This document shows, piece by piece, positions 53,344 to 63,069 of a DNA stretch of 64,000 nucleotides (position 1 is the first letter of the stretch; each line of letters begins with the position of its first letter). The notes below the pieces were generated by a model. The model had not been told where the DNA came from and made no database searches. It saw only the letters and a program-made list of their open reading frames with translations. The translations under genes and the position numbers were made by a program. Source of the DNA: Oenococcus kitaharae (GTDB taxonomy: Bacteria > Bacillota > Bacilli > Lactobacillales > Lactobacillaceae); contig NZ_JANJQP010000001.1 in assembly GCF_025758695.1 (NCBI RefSeq), forward strand, positions 558,001 through 622,000, read 5' to 3'.

Positions 53344-53814
53344 TTACCAACGATAATGGGCAAAGGCACGGTTCGCCTCGGCCATTTTATGCGTGTCATC
53401 GCGCTTCTTGACTGAAGCACCGGTGCCGTTGGCGGCATCTAGAATTTCTTTGGATAAACGCTCTTCCATTGTCCGCTCAGAACGCAAACGCGCATACTGC
53501 ACAATCCAGCGGAGTCCTAAGGTCGTACGCCTTTCTGGACGAACTTCGATAGGTACTTGATAGTTAGAACCGCCGACACGGCGTGCTTTAACTTCCAAGA
53601 CAGGCATCACATTTTCCATGGCTTGCTGGAAAACTTCGACTGGGTCGTTACCAGTCTCAGCTTGGATACGCTCAAAAGATTTGTAAAGAATCGATGAGGC
53701 CGTACCGCGCTTTCCATCAAGCATTAACTTGTTGATCAAACGACTAACAAGTTTTGAATTATAAATTGGATCTGGCAACACTTCTTGTTGCTTTGTATAA
53801 GCTTTTCTAGGCAT
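53344..53814 (-). CDS. rpsG: ribosomal protein S7
   Basis: 156 residues, standard: [40 protein letters not shown]-type sequence, and [42 protein letters not shown]. It nucleates the 30S head. It follows rpsL by 13 nt. Confidence 0.98.
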   Translation of the reverse strand: MPRKAYTKQQEVLPDPIYNSKLVSRLINKLMLDGKRGTASSILYKSFERIQAETGNDPVEVFQQAMENVMPVLEVKARRVGGSNYQVPIEVRPERRTTLGLRWIVQYARLRSERTMEERLSKEILDAANGTGASVKKRDDTHKMAEANRAFAHYRW

Positions 53815-53826
53815 TGGTCTACTCCT

Positions 53827-54240
53827 TTACTTCTTTGGACGCTTTGCGCCGTATTTAGAGCGTCCATTCATACGGCCGTCAACGCCGGCAGTATCAAGGG
53901 CACCACGAATAATATGATAACGGACACCAGGAAGATCCTTAACACGTCCGCCACGGATCAGAACAACAGAGTGTTCCTGAAGGTTGTGGCCGATTCCTGG
54001 AATGTAAGCTGTCACTTCATACTGGTTGGAAAGACGAACACGAGCGTACTTACGCAAAGCAGAGTTCGGCTTTTTTGGCGACATGGTTCCGACACGTGTC
54101 GCAACACCGCGCTTTTGCGGCGCAGTATTTCTAGTTTGCTTTTTGGACATTGAGTTATATCCAAAGTTCAAAGCTGGGACCTTAGACTTGAATGTCTTGG
54201 GCTTACGAGGCTTGCGAACTAATTGGTTAATAGTTGGCAT
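53827..54240 (-). CDS. rpsL: ribosomal protein S12
   Basis: 137 residues, standard. [37 protein letters not shown] and [32 protein letters not shown] include the PKKPNSA and PGxxGH loops at the decoding site. It is first gene of the str operon. Confidence 0.98.
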   Translation of the reverse strand: MPTINQLVRKPRKPKTFKSKVPALNFGYNSMSKKQTRNTAPQKRGVATRVGTMSPKKPNSALRKYARVRLSNQYEVTAYIPGIGHNLQEHSVVLIRGGRVKDLPGVRYHIIRGALDTAGVDGRMNGRSKYGAKRPKK

Positions 54241-54377
54241 ATATTTCTCCTAAAATAATTGAATAATACTGGGTATTTCTTGCTTTTTTAAGTGCCTGTC
54301 CACAGTACCAGGCGTGTCCTAACTTGGACTTTAAAAAATGCTTTAAACCGCACAAAAGCGCAAGAAAGCACGGAATT

Positions 54378-54407
54378 AGTATATAACACCCGGCCTTCAG
54401 CCGTCAA
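54378..54407 (-). promoter_or_regulatory. str operon promoter
   Basis: Minus strand: TTGACG (54402-54407), 18-nt spacer, TATACT (54378-54383), leaving a leader of about 130 nt before rpsL. The rest of the 54241-54478 gap has no feature I can identify. Confidence 0.65.
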
Positions 54408-54478
54408 CCGTTTGTTTCCATTAAACATTAGCAGACCGCAAATTTTTCATAATGACCCATTTCCACTAAAATAGAGCT

Positions 54479-55768
54479 ATGAATACACAACCATTGGCCT
54501 ATCGCATGCGGCCGGAAAAAATCGAAGAAGTTGTCGGCCAGCAGCATTTGATCGGGCCAGGTAAAATTATCTGGCGCATGGTACAGGCACATCGTCTATC
54601 TTCTATGATACTATATGGCGCTCCTGGGACTGGAAAGACTTCTATCGCTTCGGCGATTGCCGGTTCTACAGATCTCTCCTTTCGAATTTTAAATGCTGCC
54701 ACAGATGGCAAAAAAGAATTGCAGGAAGTGGCCGAAGAAGGCAAAATGTCTGGATCGGTCGTGCTTTTATTGGACGAAATTCATCGTTTGGACAAGACGA
54801 AACAAGATTTTCTGCTGCCCCATCTGGAATCCGGACGAATTATCTTAATCGGTGCGACTACAGAAAATCCTTATTTATCTGTCACGCCGGCCATCCGCTC
54901 CCGCTGTCAGATTTTCCAAGTCCAGCCTTTGTCTGAAGACGACATTAAAAAGGCCGTCGATCGTGCTTTGACCGATAAACAAAGAGGCCTGGGCAATTAT
55001 AATGTTAAATTGGATTCTGACGCTGAAAACCAATTGGCTACCGCCACAGACGGCGATCTGCGAAGCTCGCTCAATGGTTTGGAACTAGCTGTGCTTTCAA
55101 CTAAGCCCGTTGGCGATAAGAAAGAAATTCACATCACTCTGCCAATCATCGAAGAAACGATCCAACGCAAATCAATGTCAGGTGATAAAAACGGTGATGC
55201 CCATTACGATGTTATTTCGGCCTTTCAAAAATCAATACGAGGTTCGGACGTGGATGCCGGCATTTATTATTTAGGTCGAATTTTAGAAGCCGGCGACTTG
55301 GCCATCGCAGCCAGACGCCTACTAGTTATCGCCTATGAAGATATCGGCTTGGCTAACCCCAATGCAGCTGCCCACGCCGTTCAGGCCGTTACCGCTGCTT
55401 TGCAATTGGGTCTTCCCGAAGCGCGCATCCCTTTGGCAAACGCGGTCATCGAGCTGGCCTTGTCGCCTAAATCAAATTCCGCTTACATGGCGATTAACCA
55501 GGCGATGGAAAAAATTGAAAGCAGCAGCACTGGCGATGTGCCGATTCATCTGAAAAACACACGTAATTGGGGCAAATCCAAAGACGAACAAATCGATTAC
55601 CTCTATCCGCATGATTTTCCCAATGACTGGGTGGCCCAACAATACCTGCCTGATAAGATCAAAAACCAGCAGTTTTTCCAAGCTAAAGGCAATTCCAAAT
55701 TCGAACAAGGACTGTTTGATACCTATAAGCGCTTAAAGGAAAGCCAAAGCAAGGGTCTGAAACAGTGA
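54479..55768 (+). CDS. rarA: replication-associated recombination protein RarA
   Basis: 429 residues, an AAA+ ATPase of the RarA/MgsA/WRNIP1 family acting at stalled forks. RPEKIEEVVGQQHLIG, Walker A YGAPGTGKTSIASAI, Walker B LLDEIHRLDK, sensor TTENPYLSVTPAIRSRCQIF and the C-terminal AYEDIGLANPNAAAHAVQA are diagnostic. A TAAAAT -10 lies 6 nt before the ATG with TTTTCA 17 nt further up, and no ribosome site is present, so the mRNA may be leaderless. yigZ overlaps its stop. Confidence 0.95.
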   Translation: MNTQPLAYRMRPEKIEEVVGQQHLIGPGKIIWRMVQAHRLSSMILYGAPGTGKTSIASAIAGSTDLSFRILNAATDGKKELQEVAEEGKMSGSVVLLLDEIHRLDKTKQDFLLPHLESGRIILIGATTENPYLSVTPAIRSRCQIFQVQPLSEDDIKKAVDRALTDKQRGLGNYNVKLDSDAENQLATATDGDLRSSLNGLELAVLSTKPVGDKKEIHITLPIIEETIQRKSMSGDKNGDAHYDVISAFQKSIRGSDVDAGIYYLGRILEAGDLAIAARRLLVIAYEDIGLANPNAAAHAVQAVTAALQLGLPEARIPLANAVIELALSPKSNSAYMAINQAMEKIESSSTGDVPIHLKNTRNWGKSKDEQIDYLYPHDFPNDWVAQQYLPDKIKNQQFFQAKGNSKFEQGLFDTYKRLKESQSKGLKQ

Positions 55769-56400
55769 CGGAACTGCTGACGGTCACAAGCCACAATAGT
55801 TTTGAACTCATCGAAAAGAAATCACGTTTTATAGCCGAAATCTTTCCGATTGAAAGTGAAGAAACAGCTAAAAATGCAATTACAAATGTACAGCAGAACA
55901 ATCGCGAAGCCAACCATGTCGTCTTCGCCTATACATTAGGCTTAAAATCAGAAACCCAAAGGGAAAGCGACAACGGTGAACCCAGCGGCACAGCCGGCAA
56001 ACCCGTTTTGGATGTTATTGCGAAAAATAATTTAGTGAATGTGTTAATAACCGTGACGCGTTATTTTGGCGGGATTAAATTAGGCGCCGGCGGATTAATT
56101 CGCGCTTATTCAGGAGCTGCTGCCAAGGTCGTTGAACAGACAAAGATTTTTCAGTTAGTGCTGCAAGACAAGCTAGCTGTTACAGCTGATTATGCATCTT
56201 TGGATCGTTTGCAATATTTTATCCAGCAGCATCACGCTGAAATAACTAAAAGCGATTATGGTCAACAGGTTAACGTCACTTTATTGATCCCGACGGCAGA
56301 CAGCAGTCGTTTTCAAGAGGAACTGACCAATTTGTTTTCGGCTAGAATAGGTATTAAAAAAATAGCTGAAATTTTGTCCCCCACGCTGATCAAGCACTAG
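55765..56400 (+). CDS. YigZ/IMPACT family protein
   Basis: 211 residues. KKSRFIAEIFPIESEE, VFAYTLG, the family signature SDNGEPSGTAGKPVLDVI and TRYFGGIKLGAGGLIRAYSGAAAKV identify the UPF0029 N-terminal domain; the C-terminal ferredoxin-like domain follows. The function is unknown in bacteria; eukaryotic IMPACT binds GCN1. The start is GTG (55765-55767), overlapping the rarA stop by 4 nt, so the two are translationally coupled. Confidence 0.92.
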   Translation: MTELLTVTSHNSFELIEKKSRFIAEIFPIESEETAKNAITNVQQNNREANHVVFAYTLGLKSETQRESDNGEPSGTAGKPVLDVIAKNNLVNVLITVTRYFGGIKLGAGGLIRAYSGAAAKVVEQTKIFQLVLQDKLAVTADYASLDRLQYFIQQHHAEITKSDYGQQVNVTLLIPTADSSRFQEELTNLFSARIGIKKIAEILSPTLIKH

Positions 56401-56443
56401 TTCTGAGAAAACATTTGTCCAAACAAGCTGATATAATAGAACA

Positions 56444-56653
56444 CGTGCTTGGCTGTACGCGTCTGGCTTAACTATCAGTTTTTGCCTTACAACTACTGAC
56501 CCGGGAACAGCGGTGATTGTCCAAGGCAGGCCTTTTCACTTGGAAACCTGCAGCATGAACTTAGTTCCCACTTTTCAATTAGGGGTCAAAATCTGCAAGC
56601 CGGCTAACGGCAGCATCGGTGCGGCATTCGTCTATGGACGGGTGCTTTTTTTT
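56444..56653 (+). ncRNA. ssrS: probable 6S RNA
   Basis: A free-standing transcript unit of about 210 nt with no reading frame: extended -10 TG-A-TATAAT (56432-56437), start near 56444, and intrinsic terminator GCATTCGTC/GACGGGTGC (56624-56645) with eight T. The RNA folds as a long rod: GCTGT/GGCAGC and CTGGCTT/AAGCCGG close it, a large asymmetric bubble follows (about 27 nt on the 5' side, 8 on the 3'), then TGACCC/GGGGTCA, GGGAAC/GTTCCC and a tip GCAGG/CCTGC. A rod with a central bubble that mimics an open promoter is the 6S shape, and in Bacillus 6S-1 RNA lies beside the rarA homologue. No SRP, RNase P or tmRNA motif is present. It would bind sigma-A RNA polymerase. Confidence 0.75.
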
Positions 56654-56677
56654 ATCTGAAAATGTAGAATCAGAGTT

Positions 56678-56959
56678 ATGATTATTGTCGGTATTATTCT
56701 CGTATGCATCGATTTGGCTTTGGGCGGTTATCTGGTTAGCCAGCAGAAAAAATTATTCATTTGGGATGTTGAACAGTTTCCGCAAATTAAAAGAATCACC
56801 TTGCATAATGGTATCCCTTTGCTTCTCTTAGCACTCGTGGCTATCGTTGGCGTTTTAACTAACAATCGTATCCTGCTGCTATTGACGGCAATTGCCAGTA
56901 TGATATTTGCCTGGGTTTTTCTCTATCAACTAAATAAATTAATCAATACGCCAAAATAA
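56678..56959 (+). CDS. small membrane protein, unknown
   Basis: 93 residues with three predicted membrane segments (about 3-21, 46-62, 66-85) and a short loop KKLFIWDVEQFPQIKRIT. I recognise no family. The ATG is preceded by TAGAAT 7 nt upstream and no ribosome site, so a leaderless mRNA is possible. It ends just before the terminator shared with secA. Confidence 0.65.
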   Translation: MIIVGIILVCIDLALGGYLVSQQKKLFIWDVEQFPQIKRITLHNGIPLLLLALVAIVGVLTNNRILLLLTAIASMIFAWVFLYQLNKLINTPK

Positions 56960-56960
56960 A

Positions 56961-56985
56961 AAGAAGCCCTAAGGCTTCTTTTTTT
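56961..56985. terminator. bidirectional terminator between 56678 gene and secA
   Basis: Perfect 8-bp stem AAGAAGCC / GGCTTCTT with loop CTAA and T runs on both strands; on the plus strand TTTTTTT follows. It overlaps the secA stop. Confidence 0.85.
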
Positions 56986-59353
56986 ATGACCGCAAATTCT
57001 GGCGAATCTGGGCTTTCATGAAGAGACGGGTGGCATCATATTCGATATCATCGATCATCTTGTTATAAGTACTGAAAGCAGCTGTCTGATACTCGATTAA
57101 TGGGTTGTACTGGCCATAAGAACGCACCATGACAGATTGGCGCAGACGATCCATATCATCAATATGCTGCATCCAATGCTGATCAATGGCACGCAGCATG
57201 ATCGTCTTTTCAAAATTGACCATCTGCGTCTTATCGGTCAGTGTATCTTGCTTAGCAAAGAATTCACGATTAGCCAGTTCATATAGCAAATGCTTAATCT
57301 GGTCAGCTGTTTTACCATTCAAATCAGGTACCGTAACTTGGCCTTCGTTATCCAAAGCATTATCAACAAAATCAACAATCGCCAACAAATCCCAATCTTT
57401 TTCGGCACCAGTCGTATGAGCATTCACCACGCGGTCAATCGTCCGATAGACCATTGGCAGGAAAATCCCCTTCAAAGATTCAGTGGACTTCATAATCTGA
57501 GTTCTTTCATCATAGATGATTTCACGCTGCTGGCGCATGACATCATCATATTGGAGCACTTGTTTACGTGTATCGTAGTTATTGCCTTCAACACGCCGCT
57601 GGGCGGATTCGACAGAACGTGAAATCATCGGATTTTTAACAACTGAGTCATCATCATCCATGTTCATGCGCTGCATCAATTTCTTGATACGGTCGGCACC
57701 GAAACGAACCATCAAATCATCTTCCAAACTCAAATAGAAACGGGAAAATCCTGGATCCCCCTGACGGCCGGAACGGCCACGTAGCTGATTATCAATTCGA
57801 CGGGATTCGTGACGTTCAGTACCGATGACAGCCAAACCACCTAATTGCGCAATGCCGGGACCTAATTTGATATCAGTACCACGACCGGCCATGTTGGTCG
57901 CAATCGTCACAGCACCGCGCTGGCCGGCTTGAGCAACAATTTCGGCTTCCCGAGCGTTATTTTTCGCATTCAGCACATTATGCTGAATACCTTTTTTAAC
58001 AAGCATCTGAGAAAGCAGCTCTGAAGTATCGACTGACACAGTCCCAACAAGAACAGGCTGTCCTTTAGCATGCAAACGCTCAATCTCATCAACAACAGCC
58101 TTAAACTTGCCTTTCAAACTAAAATACAGAACATCTGGTTCATCAACACGACGGACTGGTTCGTTGGTCGGAATCTGAACGACATCCATGTTATAGATCT
58201 CTTTCAGCTCTTCTTCTTCAGTCTTAGCTGTACCGGTCATGCCGGAAATTTTCTTATACATTCTAAAGAAATTCTGCAGTGTGATTGAAGCCAGCGTCGT
58301 ACCTTCGCCTTGAATCTGAACGCCTTCTTTAGCTTCAAAAGCTTGGTGCAGGCCGTCTGACATACGTGTCCCTTCAGAGATACGGCCAGTAAACTGATCA
58401 ATTAACTTAACTTCGCCATCACGAACAACATAATCCTTATCACGGAAGAAGGAATAGTTGGCCCGCAAGGCCGTCTCAATAAAGTGAGCTAAGGCAACGT
58501 TATCGTCCCCATACAGATTGTCCGTGTTGAAAAATACTTCGGCCTTGTGAATACCTTGATTCGTCAGCATGGCAGTCTTTTGTTCTTCGTCGACTGTGTA
58601 ATCCTGATTTTCACCTTCATCCAGAGTCTTGACAAAACGATCGGCACGCTGGTAAAGCAGATTTACATTATCAGATGAGCCACCGATAATCAGAGGTGTT
58701 CTAGCCGAATCAATCAAAATCGAATCAGCCTCATCGATCAGAACATAATTCAAAGAACGAATGACACGCTCGTCCAAAGACTGTGCCATATTATCACGCA
58801 GATAATCAAAACCAATCGCAGAATTGGTCGTATAAGTGATGTCGCAGGCAAAAGCGGCACGTTTTTCTTCTGGCGACATATCGTTTAAATTGACACCGAT
58901 CGTCAAACCAAGCCACTTATAGACTTGCCCCATTTCTTCAGCTTGATACTGTGTTAAGTATTCATTGACCGTGACAACGTGCACGCCTTGAGCCGGCAAA
59001 GCATTCAAATAAACCGGCATCGTGGCTGTCAGCGTCTTTCCTTCACCAGTCTTCATTTCAGCAATGTTGCCGCCGTGAAGGACGGCACCGCCGATGATCT
59101 GAACTCTAAAGGGATAAAGACCCAAAACACGTTTGTCAGCTTCGCGCACAACTGCAAAAGCCTCTGGCAAGAGCTGATCCAACGTCTCCCCGGAAGCCAG
59201 CCGCTGCTTGAATTCCGTTGTCTTAGCCTGCAGCTGCTGATCGGACAAAGCTGCCATCTGATCAGCATAGGCCTCTGTCAAATCAGCCAAATGCTCGTAT
59301 TTGCGTAACTGGCGTTTTGGATTTTCAATTATTTTTCTAACTGGATTTACCAA
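56984..59353 (-). CDS. secA: protein translocase ATPase SecA
   Basis: 789 residues with the start proposed here. SecA drives preproteins through Sec[23 protein letters not shown] (Walker A), [23 protein letters not shown] and [10 protein letters not shown] are present. The C-terminus ends in [12 protein letters not shown], with no Cys-rich zinc motif. Start: a GTG at 59380 gives nine extra residues and has no ribosome site; TTG at 59351-59353 has AGGGGGG 5-6 nt upstream and yields [11 protein letters not shown], like other SecA N-termini. A perfect extended -10, TG-T-TATAAT, lies upstream at about 59395. prfB, the usual neighbour, is absent. Confidence 0.95.
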   Translation of the reverse strand: MVNPVRKIIENPKRQLRKYEHLADLTEAYADQMAALSDQQLQAKTTEFKQRLASGETLDQLLPEAFAVVREADKRVLGLYPFRVQIIGGAVLHGGNIAEMKTGEGKTLTATMPVYLNALPAQGVHVVTVNEYLTQYQAEEMGQVYKWLGLTIGVNLNDMSPEEKRAAFACDITYTTNSAIGFDYLRDNMAQSLDERVIRSLNYVLIDEADSILIDSARTPLIIGGSSDNVNLLYQRADRFVKTLDEGENQDYTVDEEQKTAMLTNQGIHKAEVFFNTDNLYGDDNVALAHFIETALRANYSFFRDKDYVVRDGEVKLIDQFTGRISEGTRMSDGLHQAFEAKEGVQIQGEGTTLASITLQNFFRMYKKISGMTGTAKTEEEELKEIYNMDVVQIPTNEPVRRVDEPDVLYFSLKGKFKAVVDEIERLHAKGQPVLVGTVSVDTSELLSQMLVKKGIQHNVLNAKNNAREAEIVAQAGQRGAVTIATNMAGRGTDIKLGPGIAQLGGLAVIGTERHESRRIDNQLRGRSGRQGDPGFSRFYLSLEDDLMVRFGADRIKKLMQRMNMDDDDSVVKNPMISRSVESAQRRVEGNNYDTRKQVLQYDDVMRQQREIIYDERTQIMKSTESLKGIFLPMVYRTIDRVVNAHTTGAEKDWDLLAIVDFVDNALDNEGQVTVPDLNGKTADQIKHLLYELANREFFAKQDTLTDKTQMVNFEKTIMLRAIDQHWMQHIDDMDRLRQSVMVRSYGQYNPLIEYQTAAFSTYNKMIDDIEYDATRLFMKAQIRQNLRS

Positions 59354-59422
59354 ACTTGCCCCCCTGCCAAAAATTGGCACAATTTCACTGATAAATATTA
59401 TAACAAGACTTGGCTGATTATC

Positions 59423-60106
59423 CTAACGCGCTAGGCTGATCGTTGATATTTTCTTAGCGCCAGCTTCATATAAACAAGCTGCAGCCTGATGCAGCGTCGT
59501 CCCTGTTGTGTAAACGTCATCCAGTAGGGCAATCTCACGGCCAACACAGTCTTTGCTTTTCAAGAAAAATAGATTGTCTTTGTTCAAACGATCACGACGG
59601 CCTAGTTTTGAAGTCTGTGCTTTATCGGCCACGCACAAGATATCGCTTCGCATCTTTTTTTCCGCAAATGAAAACAGCCCCGTCACCTGATTGAAGCCGC
59701 GATCGCGCATCGTTTGACGGCTGACCGGGACCGGTATGACTAATTCTGATTGTGAGATTTGTTTGCCGAATTTCTCTTTGAGTTCTGAAGAGAACGCGCT
59801 TCGAAGGCGATAATCGCCAACAAACTTATATTGATGCATAAAATCTTTGAGAAAACTGTCGTAACTTAAAAGCGCGCGATTGGTTAAAACAAAATTGTAT
59901 TTTGTCCGCCAAATCCGGCAATCAGTGCACAATTCAGCCTGATTGGGACGGCCGCAGTCTTGACAAATTGATCCCTTAACATATTGGCAGCGGTTTTTAC
60001 ATGGCGAACATAGCGGGTCAATCACGCTGTTTCCAAATAGCCAGTCTGAAAAACTGCTATTGGCCTGATACGTGTCGCCGCAAAGCAGGCAACGATTACT
60101 GGCCAT
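59423..60106 (-). CDS. comFC: competence phosphoribosyltransferase-like protein ComFC
   Basis: 227 residues. An N-terminal zinc ribbon (CLLCGDTYQ, CSPCKNRCQ, CQDCGRPNQAELCTDC) is followed by a PRTase-fold domain with VIPVPVSRQTMRDRGFNQV and the phosphoribosyl loop IALLDDVYTTGTTLHQAA. ComFC is needed for transformation; in Helicobacter it binds DNA with ComFA-type motors. It overlaps comFA by 11 nt. Confidence 0.93.
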   Translation of the reverse strand: MASNRCLLCGDTYQANSSFSDWLFGNSVIDPLCSPCKNRCQYVKGSICQDCGRPNQAELCTDCRIWRTKYNFVLTNRALLSYDSFLKDFMHQYKFVGDYRLRSAFSSELKEKFGKQISQSELVIPVPVSRQTMRDRGFNQVTGLFSFAEKKMRSDILCVADKAQTSKLGRRDRLNKDNLFFLKSKDCVGREIALLDDVYTTGTTLHQAAACLYEAGAKKISTISLAR

Positions 60107-61439
60107 CGCGCTGTGCCTGGCCTTTTCGATTCATGAAAACAATCTGAGCAGCCGCTGCCTTCAAAGCACGCGTCTGTTCTTCTATAAAAGCTAGCACGAG
60201 GCCTGTTGGGCGATCATTGTTGCGCCCAACACGGCCGGCAATCTGTACAATTGCATTGGTCGAAAAAATCTCATCATCAGCACCAAGAATTAACACATCA
60301 ATACCAGGAAAAGTCACACCGCGTTCTAAAATCGTCGTTGTGACAAGAAACTGCACGCTTTTATCCCGCATCTGCTGCACTTTTTCCTTGCGTTGCGGGT
60401 CGGCTGCATGTACGGCCAAGCCTTTAATATCAGTAATCTTGCTAATCGCTTTTAAAACCGGTGCTAAATCTTTCACCCGCGGCAAAAACAATAGAAAACG
60501 CTGGCCGCTGCCTGCGTAAAGCAGAATTTGATCAACTAATTTCTTGGGAAGCCGGCCCTTGGTTAATTGTTTGTGCCAATCTCCGATCCGAGTAAAAGTT
60601 AAAACTGGCAATAAGTGGCCATGAAAACGCAGAGGCAGAAAAGAAGCGGGCAGCCGCTGTTGACGATAATCTTTGATCAGTTGTGCAGTCGGTGTCGCTG
60701 TTAGATAAACCGTCGAGGACTGATGTTTTTTAGCTTTTTCAGCGGCAAAAGCCAGCATCGGGTCGCCGCGAAAAGGAAAAGAATCAACCTCGTCTATAAT
60801 CAGCAGATCAAAGGCTTCTTTGAACTTTAGCAGTTGATGAGTTGTCGCCAGAACAAGCTTTGTATAATGATATTTTTCGGGTGTATCACCATATAAAAGC
60901 AGGAGATCCAAATCCGAAAAGGCAGACCGCAGGCGCGGAGCCAGTTCTAAAATCACGTCAATCCGTGGGGAAACCATGGCAACTCGTTTGCCTTGTTTTA
61001 AAGCGTGGTTAATAGCCGGAAAGATCATTTCCGTCTTGCCTGCGCCTGTCACCGCCCAGACCAGCCTGTCCTGCCCTGAATCAATTGACTCAATAATTTC
61101 AGAAGCGACCTGCTGCTGCTTATTCGTTAAAGTTCCCTGCCAAGTCAGCCAGCTTTGACCATTTCGGGCATCAGCTGCAGGTTCTTGGGCCCAGTGAAAA
61201 CAGGCCAAACTGCTATTGCGACCCATCTGCAGACAAACTGTACAGAAAAATTCGCCATTGGGTAAATCAGCATGATTTTTTTGGCCGCAGCGATAACAAT
61301 GTCCCTGTTTATCAAAAGGCGGTAGAACTTGGATTTTAGCGTCCTCTGCTGAATCAAAACGCGATTTCAAACATAAACGGCCATAATAATCTGAAATATC
61401 TGTCACAATCTTTAGTACGCAAAAAAACGCCGTAGACAA
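60096..61439 (-). CDS. comFA: competence DNA helicase/translocase ComFA
   Basis: 447 residues. The N-terminal zinc finger (CYRCGQ and CTVCLQ) precedes a superfamily-2 helicase: VTGAGKTEMIFPAI (Walker A), LLIIDEVDSFPF, LTATPT, TTILERGVTF and QIAGRVGRN. It pulls transforming single-stranded DNA into the cell. The start is TTG (61437-61439) with GGGAG 7 nt before. Notably this ribosome site lies in the 3' arm of the nox terminator and the TTG in its T run. It begins the comFA-comFC pair. Confidence 0.93.
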   Translation of the reverse strand: MSTAFFCVLKIVTDISDYYGRLCLKSRFDSAEDAKIQVLPPFDKQGHCYRCGQKNHADLPNGEFFCTVCLQMGRNSSLACFHWAQEPAADARNGQSWLTWQGTLTNKQQQVASEIIESIDSGQDRLVWAVTGAGKTEMIFPAINHALKQGKRVAMVSPRIDVILELAPRLRSAFSDLDLLLLYGDTPEKYHYTKLVLATTHQLLKFKEAFDLLIIDEVDSFPFRGDPMLAFAAEKAKKHQSSTVYLTATPTAQLIKDYRQQRLPASFLPLRFHGHLLPVLTFTRIGDWHKQLTKGRLPKKLVDQILLYAGSGQRFLLFLPRVKDLAPVLKAISKITDIKGLAVHAADPQRKEKVQQMRDKSVQFLVTTTILERGVTFPGIDVLILGADDEIFSTNAIVQIAGRVGRNNDRPTGLVLAFIEEQTRALKAAAAQIVFMNRKGQAQRDGQ

Positions 61440-61465
61440 AAAAATCTCCCAGTTTCGGAAGATTT
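61438..61465 (-). terminator. terminator after nox, overlapping the comFA start
   Basis: Minus strand: AAATCTTCC / GGGAGATTT (one G-T pair) with loop GAAACT, then seven T. The GGGAG of the 3' arm is also the comFA ribosome site. Confidence 0.78.
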
Positions 61466-61473
61466 ATCTTAAA

Positions 61474-62835
61474 TTAAGTCATGTCAACAGGTGTCTTTTT
61501 GTCGGCGTCAGCAACAGCTGCCTGTCCTAAAAGATTCAAATAATGGAAAGGACGGTCGAATTGTGGCTGGAACAGCATATCGAGGAAAGCCAGATCATCG
61601 ATCGTATTCTGATTTTGAATCATCGCAGAGATCGTGTTAGCCGACTGTGAGACGTCATAATCACTCATCAGCTGTGCGCCTAGGATGCGCCGGTTCTCCG
61701 GATTGTAGACTAATTCCATCAAGACAGGTGTCGTTGACGGCATAAATTCTGGCCGATAATTATCCTCTAAGACAACAAAGGCGGCCGGAATGTTCAGCGC
61801 TGACGCCAATTCCCAAGTCATGCCGGAAGATACGATTGTTTTATCAAACAGCATCAGGCCCGACGTAGATTGAGTACCCATGTCTTTTTTACTGTTGCCA
61901 AATAAATTAATGCCTGCCAGAATGCCTTGGCGAACAGCATTAGTTGCTAGTGGAATATAGGCTTGGCGGCCGCTTGGATTATAGCGGACAGCCGCAGCAT
62001 CCCCGGCTGCATAAATGTCGGGATCCGATGTCTGCATGTAGGCATTTGTGACAATCGAGCCGTCTTGATTCATGTCGACCAGCCCTTTGACCAAAGCGGT
62101 ATTTGGTCGAAAGCCAACACACAGAATCACCATGTCGGCTGCATAACGACCTTGATTTGTTTCGACAACAACTTCTTCGCCATTGTCAGAAAAAGATTTC
62201 ACCATTTGGCCAAGCGCTAGTCGAATGCCATGTGCTTTGAAATCTTCTTCAACACGATCCGTGATTTCGGAATCAAAATATTTATTTAAAATCCTTGGCA
62301 GGCCATCAATCAGTGTGACTTCATGGCCGGTCTTATTGAAGGCTTCGACCAATTCAGTCCCAATATAGCCGCCGCCGATCACGACGATTCTCTTAGCGTC
62401 CTTAGCTTTTTCCCAGAGCACTTGGGCATGTTCCCAGTTTTTGCACAAATAAATATCTGGATGATCAATACCGTCAATTGGCGGCACAATTGGCCAAGAG
62501 CCTGTAGCAACGACCAATTTATCATAATGGTCCTCAAAGACTTCACCGGTCTGCAGGTTTTTAACTGTGACGGTATGCTGACTGTTATCAACAGCCAAGA
62601 CATCGTGCCGCAGTTTCATATCTGCACCAAGTTCAGTCAAAGCTTCCGGGCTTGAATAAAAAAGTCCTTGCGGATCTTTAATCTCACCGCCCAAATATAA
62701 GGCAATGCCGCAAGACAAAAACGACACATTATCATGGCGCTCATAAACAGTTACTTTTGTTTCGGGGTGATCTGCAAGTATCTGTTCAACAACTGTCGTT
62801 CCGGCATGCGTACTGCCAATTACGATTACTTTCAT
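61474..62835 (-). CDS. nox: NADH oxidase, flavin-dependent (CoA-disulfide reductase family)
   Basis: 453 residues from the ATG at 62833-62835, chosen because GAGGAG lies 7 nt upstream; an in-frame start six codons earlier has none. FAD motif VIGSTHAGTTVVE with His10, redox-active Cys42 in SFLSCGIALYLGG, NAD motif VIGGGYIGTELVEAFNKTG, and second FAD motif DIYAAGDAAAV are all visible. It reduces O2 with NADH, probably to water, and so regenerates NAD+ in heterofermentative growth. It is divergent from the hydroxyisocaproate dehydrogenase. An imperfect inverted repeat (62852-62873) lies just upstream. Confidence 0.93.
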   Translation of the reverse strand: MKVIVIGSTHAGTTVVEQILADHPETKVTVYERHDNVSFLSCGIALYLGGEIKDPQGLFYSSPEALTELGADMKLRHDVLAVDNSQHTVTVKNLQTGEVFEDHYDKLVVATGSWPIVPPIDGIDHPDIYLCKNWEHAQVLWEKAKDAKRIVVIGGGYIGTELVEAFNKTGHEVTLIDGLPRILNKYFDSEITDRVEEDFKAHGIRLALGQMVKSFSDNGEEVVVETNQGRYAADMVILCVGFRPNTALVKGLVDMNQDGSIVTNAYMQTSDPDIYAAGDAAAVRYNPSGRQAYIPLATNAVRQGILAGINLFGNSKKDMGTQSTSGLMLFDKTIVSSGMTWELASALNIPAAFVVLEDNYRPEFMPSTTPVLMELVYNPENRRILGAQLMSDYDVSQSANTISAMIQNQNTIDDLAFLDMLFQPQFDRPFHYLNLLGQAAVADADKKTPVDMT

Positions 62836-63069
62836 AGCGATGCTCCTCAACAAAATCGCTTAACGATTTGTTATATCTTCGTTTGTGTGCGTTTTCCCAA
62901 CACAGGTCAATTTTCTCATAGTCATAATGAAATCGCAAACATTCTAACTCCGGCCTGCTAAAAGCACAAGTTTGAAAAAACTCCCAAAAAGCCTTTAACC
63001 AAGCGATTAAAAGTGTTAGTTTAATACTACTTACATAAAAATAAGTGAAAAAATTAACTAGGAGGTCAT

